Source: Verrucomicrobiia bacterium
Lineage (GTDB): Bacteria; Zixibacteria; MSB-5A5; DSPP01
DNA: 64,000 nucleotides
Direction of reading: 5' to 3'
Assembly: GCA_035574275.1 (NCBI GenBank)
Contig: DATLYY010000042.1
Span: 1 to 64,000 of the forward strand
The notes below the pieces were generated by a model, which worked only from the letters and a program-made list of their open reading frames with translations, searched no databases and was not told where the DNA came from. The position numbers and the translations under genes are program-made. Of the stretch, positions 61,317 to 64,000 are shown one piece after another; within the stretch, counting starts at the first letter, position 1; each line of letters opens with the position of its first letter.

Positions 61317-61529
61317 TTACTTTGAATTGGACTCTTTTTCTGCAGCGGCTATCAAATTGGATAAGGCGACGATGGCCATCGGCGGGCGCCAGATGGTGCG
61401 GCCGGCGGCGATATTAATCCGTTTCATCAAGTCAAAAGGGTCTCTGCCTTTAAGATCGGAGAGTTTTTTGACGCCGATAGACTCCAGTCGCTGGACAACT
61501 TTTTCGCCGCAAAGCGGGACTGAGAGCAT
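61317..61529 (-). CDS. Small helix-hairpin-helix protein (Cdd1/pathogenicity-locus-like)
   Basis: 70 residues. CGEKVVQRLESIGVKKLSDLKGRDPFDLMKRINIAAGRTI has the shape of a helix-hairpin-helix domain as in Cdd1-like proteins. ATG 61529 has AAGGAG eight bases upstream, which decides the start; a much longer in-frame start at 61808 would be antisense to nothing useful and overlaps the preceding gene out of frame. Function unknown, perhaps nucleic-acid binding. Confidence 0.65.
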   Translation of the reverse strand: MLSVPLCGEKVVQRLESIGVKKLSDLKGRDPFDLMKRINIAAGRTIWRPPMAIVALSNLIAAAEKESNSK

Positions 61530-61552
61530 TTTTCTTTTCTCCTTTTCCGCAA

Positions 61553-62086
61553 TCACCGCTTGACCCACTTGCCGAGCAAATAGCCGACCAGATAGCCGAC
61601 CGGCATCAAGGCCAACACATAGAAGGGAAGAAAGACAAAAGCGATGACGGCGGTGGAGGAGCCCCCTTGGGGATTGAAAACATCCAGCCAGACGACCAGT
61701 TGGATGAAAAGGGTCATGGCAAAAACGACGAACCCCGCTGCGACGATGCCCCATTTGTGCGGGCGGAAGGTTTTGGCATCCTCGGCGGCGCTCAACCGGT
61801 ACCGCCATCTCGTCAGAAAAGCAAAAACGACGAACGGAATGGCGTTTATCAATCCAAGGAGAAAAAGATTATGCCCGGAGGCGAAAAGGAGGGAGGGAAA
61901 GCGGACGAGAATGGCAAAAATTTGCTCCGGCTTGTAGGCCGCCTCGACCAAAATTCGAACCAACCAGGGCATGACGATTCCGAGAAGAATTACGGCCCAA
62001 AAATTCCTCTTTGAAAAATGGCGCGGCTCGGCGGGCGCGAACGCGGGCGCGGCGCCGTTTATCTCTTTTGCCGTTTGGTTTTGGAT
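61553..62086 (-). CDS. Four-helix membrane protein of unknown function, apparent ATC start codon
   Basis: The first standard start, ATG 61972, falls inside what reads as the first membrane helix (FWAVILLGIVMPWLVRILVEAA). The frame remains open upstream for 38 more codons to ATC 62086, which has AAGGAGG (62098-62092) five bases before it; no ATG, GTG or TTG occurs in between. From ATC the protein would be 177 residues: a short hydrophilic N-terminus (QNQTAKEINGAAPAFAPAEP), then helices near 30-50, 75-100, 120-140 and 150-170, and a basic end KWVKR. It overlaps the Lon-like gene by 28 bases. Family not recognised. Confidence 0.55.
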   Translation of the reverse strand: MQNQTAKEINGAAPAFAPAEPRHFSKRNFWAVILLGIVMPWLVRILVEAAYKPEQIFAILVRFPSLLFASGHNLFLLGLINAIPFVVFAFLTRWRYRLSAAEDAKTFRPHKWGIVAAGFVVFAMTLFIQLVVWLDVFNPQGGSSTAVIAFVFLPFYVLALMPVGYLVGYLLGKWVKR

Positions 62087-64000
62087 AACGGCCTCCTTTC
62101 CTTTGGCCGTCCGGTGCGCTTTTGGACGGGAACTTTCCGAGGAGGTGTTGGCGGTTTGGGGGGTTCTTTTTTGGCCTCCTTTGCGGCCGGTTTTTTCTCT
62201 CCGTTTTCTTTGGAGGGCGGCGCTTCCTTTAACGCTTCGCCGAACTCTTTCAGCCGTTTTTCGACCAGGAAGTTTACCGTTCCTTCCGGATATTTCCCAT
62301 CTTTTCCCCGATTTCCGGCCGGCACGCCGGTTAAAATTTCAATCCCTTCCTCTACGTTTTTGACCCCCCAGATGCGGAACTTCTTGGCCTTCACCGCCTG
62401 CAAAACCTCCTCCTTCAGCATCAGATTTTCGATGTTGCTGGCGGGAATCATCGCCCCTTGGTTGCCGTTCAATCCCCGCGTCTTGCAAAGCTCAAAATGC
62501 CCCTCAATCTTTTCGTTCACCCCGCCGATGGCCTGCACCTCCCCTTTTTGATTCACCGAGCCGGTCACGGCTATTCCCTGCTTGATGGGGAGACCCGAAA
62601 GGGCGGAGAGAATGGCGTACAGCTCCGTCGAAGAGGCGCTGTCCCCCTCGACCCCTTCGTAGCTCTGCTCGAAAACCAGCCGGGCGGAAAGGGGGAGCGG
62701 TTTGTCCTGCGCATATTTTTGGGCCAGATAGCCGCTCAAAATCAGGACCCCCTTGCTGTGAATCGGCCCCCCCAACTGCACCTCCCGCTCGATGTCCATA
62801 ATGCTGCCCCGCCCCGGGGCGACCGAGGCGGTGATGCGGGAGGGTTTGCCGAAGGCGTAGTCCCCCAACTGCAGAACCGAAAGCCCGTTCACCTGCCCGG
62901 CGGCCTCCCCCTCCGTGTCGATGAGCAAACTCCCGCGCACGGTCATCTCCTGCAGCTTTTCCTGAATCAGGCCGGAGCGGTACACCTTTTCCTCCAGCGC
63001 CTTTTCGACGTGGGCCGCGGTGATGTGGGAATTTTTCCCCTTCTGCGCCCAAAAGTTGGCTTCCCGAATCAAGTCGGTCAGCCGGCCGAAATTGGTGGAA
63101 AGCTTTTTCTGGTCCTCCGCCAGCCGGGCGGAGTGCTCCAAAAGTTTGGCGGCCGCGCCGGCTTCGAGCTGCTTCAGCTTTTCTTTGTGGCAGAGGGCGC
63201 AGAAAAAGGAGAGAAACTCTTCCACGGTCTCCTTGGCGGCGTCAATTTTGGTGTCGAAATCGGCGCGGACTTTTACCAACTCGGAAAATTCCTCCTCGTA
63301 GGCGTGCAGGAGATAATACCAAAGCGGCTGGCCGACGAAAACCACCTTGATGTCCAACGGAATAGGTTGCGGGCGCATGCTCTTGGCGGCGGCGAACCCC
63401 AGCCGCTCGCCGATTTCCTCGATTTCAATCTCCCGCCCCCGCAGGGCCCGCTTGATGCCGTCCCAGCTGAAGGCGTTGCGCAAGACATCCTCCACGGGAA
63501 GCACCAAATACCCGCCGTTGGCCCGGTGAAAGGAGCCGGATTTTATCAGTGTGAAATCGGTGTAAAGCGTGCCGAAGCGGGACTCCTTTTCCACCCGCCC
63601 GAACAGGTTGGCGAAATTGGGGTTGAACTCGAGCACCACCGGCGCCCCTTTTTGGCGGGAATTGTCCACCAGCAAATTCACCTCGTACTTGCGGAAGGAG
63701 ACGCCGTCCATAAATCCGGGCGGCAGCCCGAGTTCCTCCGGCCCCGGCATCCGCGGATGCGGCGGTTTGAAGGCGTCGATATTTTCCAGAACGTCCTTCT
63801 GCACCGCCTTCAAATACTCCACCACCGCCGGCGAATCGGCGTAGCGTTCCAGCAAATCCCCCACGAACCCGCCGACGATGAAAAGCGCCACTTCCTGGTC
63901 GAGCTTCGAAAGCTTCTCCTGCGCCGCGCGCTCCAGGTCGCGGATTTTTTTCATCACCCGCTTCACTTCCTCCTGCAGCTCCTCCTGTTTTTTGGAAAGC
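62059..64000 (-). CDS. Lon-like ATP-dependent protease (AAA_32/S16), cut by window edge
   Basis: At least 646 residues; the N-terminus lies beyond 64000. Visible parts: a coiled-coil (SKKQEELQEEVKRVMKKI), a helical insert, the AAA part (GGYLVLPVEDVLRNAFSWDGIKRALR, VVFVGQPLWYYLL with sensor-like residues), and the S16 peptidase domain with the Ser in GVEGDSASSTELYAILSALSG and the Lys in GGVNEKIEGHFELCK. The Walker A must be upstream of the window. The last ~65 residues are Lys/Pro-rich (KKEPPKPPTPPRKVPVQ) and unlike the family. A cytoplasmic quality-control protease of the LonB/LonC-like branch. Confidence 0.9.
   Translation of the reverse strand, partial: LSKKQEELQEEVKRVMKKIRDLERAAQEKLSKLDQEVALFIVGGFVGDLLERYADSPAVVEYLKAVQKDVLENIDAFKPPHPRMPGPEELGLPPGFMDGVSFRKYEVNLLVDNSRQKGAPVVLEFNPNFANLFGRVEKESRFGTLYTDFTLIKSGSFHRANGGYLVLPVEDVLRNAFSWDGIKRALRGREIEIEEIGERLGFAAAKSMRPQPIPLDIKVVFVGQPLWYYLLHAYEEEFSELVKVRADFDTKIDAAKETVEEFLSFFCALCHKEKLKQLEAGAAAKLLEHSARLAEDQKKLSTNFGRLTDLIREANFWAQKGKNSHITAAHVEKALEEKVYRSGLIQEKLQEMTVRGSLLIDTEGEAAGQVNGLSVLQLGDYAFGKPSRITASVAPGRGSIMDIEREVQLGGPIHSKGVLILSGYLAQKYAQDKPLPLSARLVFEQSYEGVEGDSASSTELYAILSALSGLPIKQGIAVTGSVNQKGEVQAIGGVNEKIEGHFELCKTRGLNGNQGAMIPASNIENLMLKEEVLQAVKAKKFRIWGVKNVEEGIEILTGVPAGNRGKDGKYPEGTVNFLVEKRLKEFGEALKEAPPSKENGEKKPAAKEAKKEPPKPPTPPRKVPVQKRTGRPKERRPLSKTKRQKR

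Overview
The window is a dense (well over 90% coding), moderately GC-rich stretch of a Gram-negative bacterial chromosome. Evidence for an outer membrane: an LPS-heptose type glycosyltransferase fused to a heptose-bisphosphate phosphatase, a beta-barrel-like protein ending in Phe, and lipoprotein and secreted proteins. Two AT-richer surface genes carry a C-terminal YPNPFN / FlgD-like sorting domain, SBBP beta-propeller repeats and a dockerin. That combination is typical of uncultured FCB-group lineages (Zixibacteria/KSB1/Marinimicrobia-like). This placement is inference: there is no rRNA or tRNA gene here to test it. Promoters that can be read are of the TTGACA-N17-TATACT type, not the Bacteroidota type.

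Layout. 1-136: end of an IS3-family element that has cut into an FG-GAP surface-protein gene (137-1570). 1578-8172: penicillin-binding protein, tyrS, prfB (with a programmed +1 frameshift), an aminotransferase, an FmdB zinc ribbon and a YacP-like NYN nuclease. 8247-15457: a LeuA/homocitrate-synthase-family enzyme (possibly a Re-citrate synthase), a c-type cytochrome, rlmN, a response regulator, a TPM protein, an SBBP/dockerin protein, then about 700 bases without a convincing gene. 15454-20001 (minus): complete branched-chain amino acid ABC transporter. 20091-30570: ZIP and MFS transporters, OMP, GT9-GmhB fusion, aminotransferase, ROK kinase, a degenerate archaemetzincin, an MrfA-type helicase and a CADD-type p-aminobenzoate synthase. 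30734-45039: all 14 complex I genes (nuoA-N) in canonical order. 45127-49410: DUF169, a UroD-family protein, a GAF protein, DUF2279 and an orphan MalK-type ATPase. 49541-53291: an Rrf2 regulator followed by HesB/IscA, DUF2480, a 2Fe-2S ferredoxin, a ferredoxin reductase and selD. 53358-60106: formate-THF ligase, DUF1015, cysteine synthase and an M16 protease. 60171-64000 (minus): DoxX, HAD, HhH, a membrane protein and a Lon-like protease running off the end.

How the genes work together. Complex I implies a respiratory chain; the Rrf2-HesB-ferredoxin-FNR cluster would supply and recycle Fe-S and low-potential electrons; fhs and the CADD protein point to an active folate/C1 pathway. The most informative hidden item is selD: its reading frame contains an in-frame TGA at 52281-52283 in the conserved GG(U/C)xxK active site, followed by a perfect 8-bp hairpin with a GGU loop, so the gene is almost certainly a selenoprotein and the organism uses selenocysteine. 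Other points worth checking are two genes whose conserved N-termini begin at an ATC codon behind a good Shine-Dalgarno, a pseudo-protease archaemetzincin, and a dispersed family of short intergenic palindromes whose arms vary in a compensated way.
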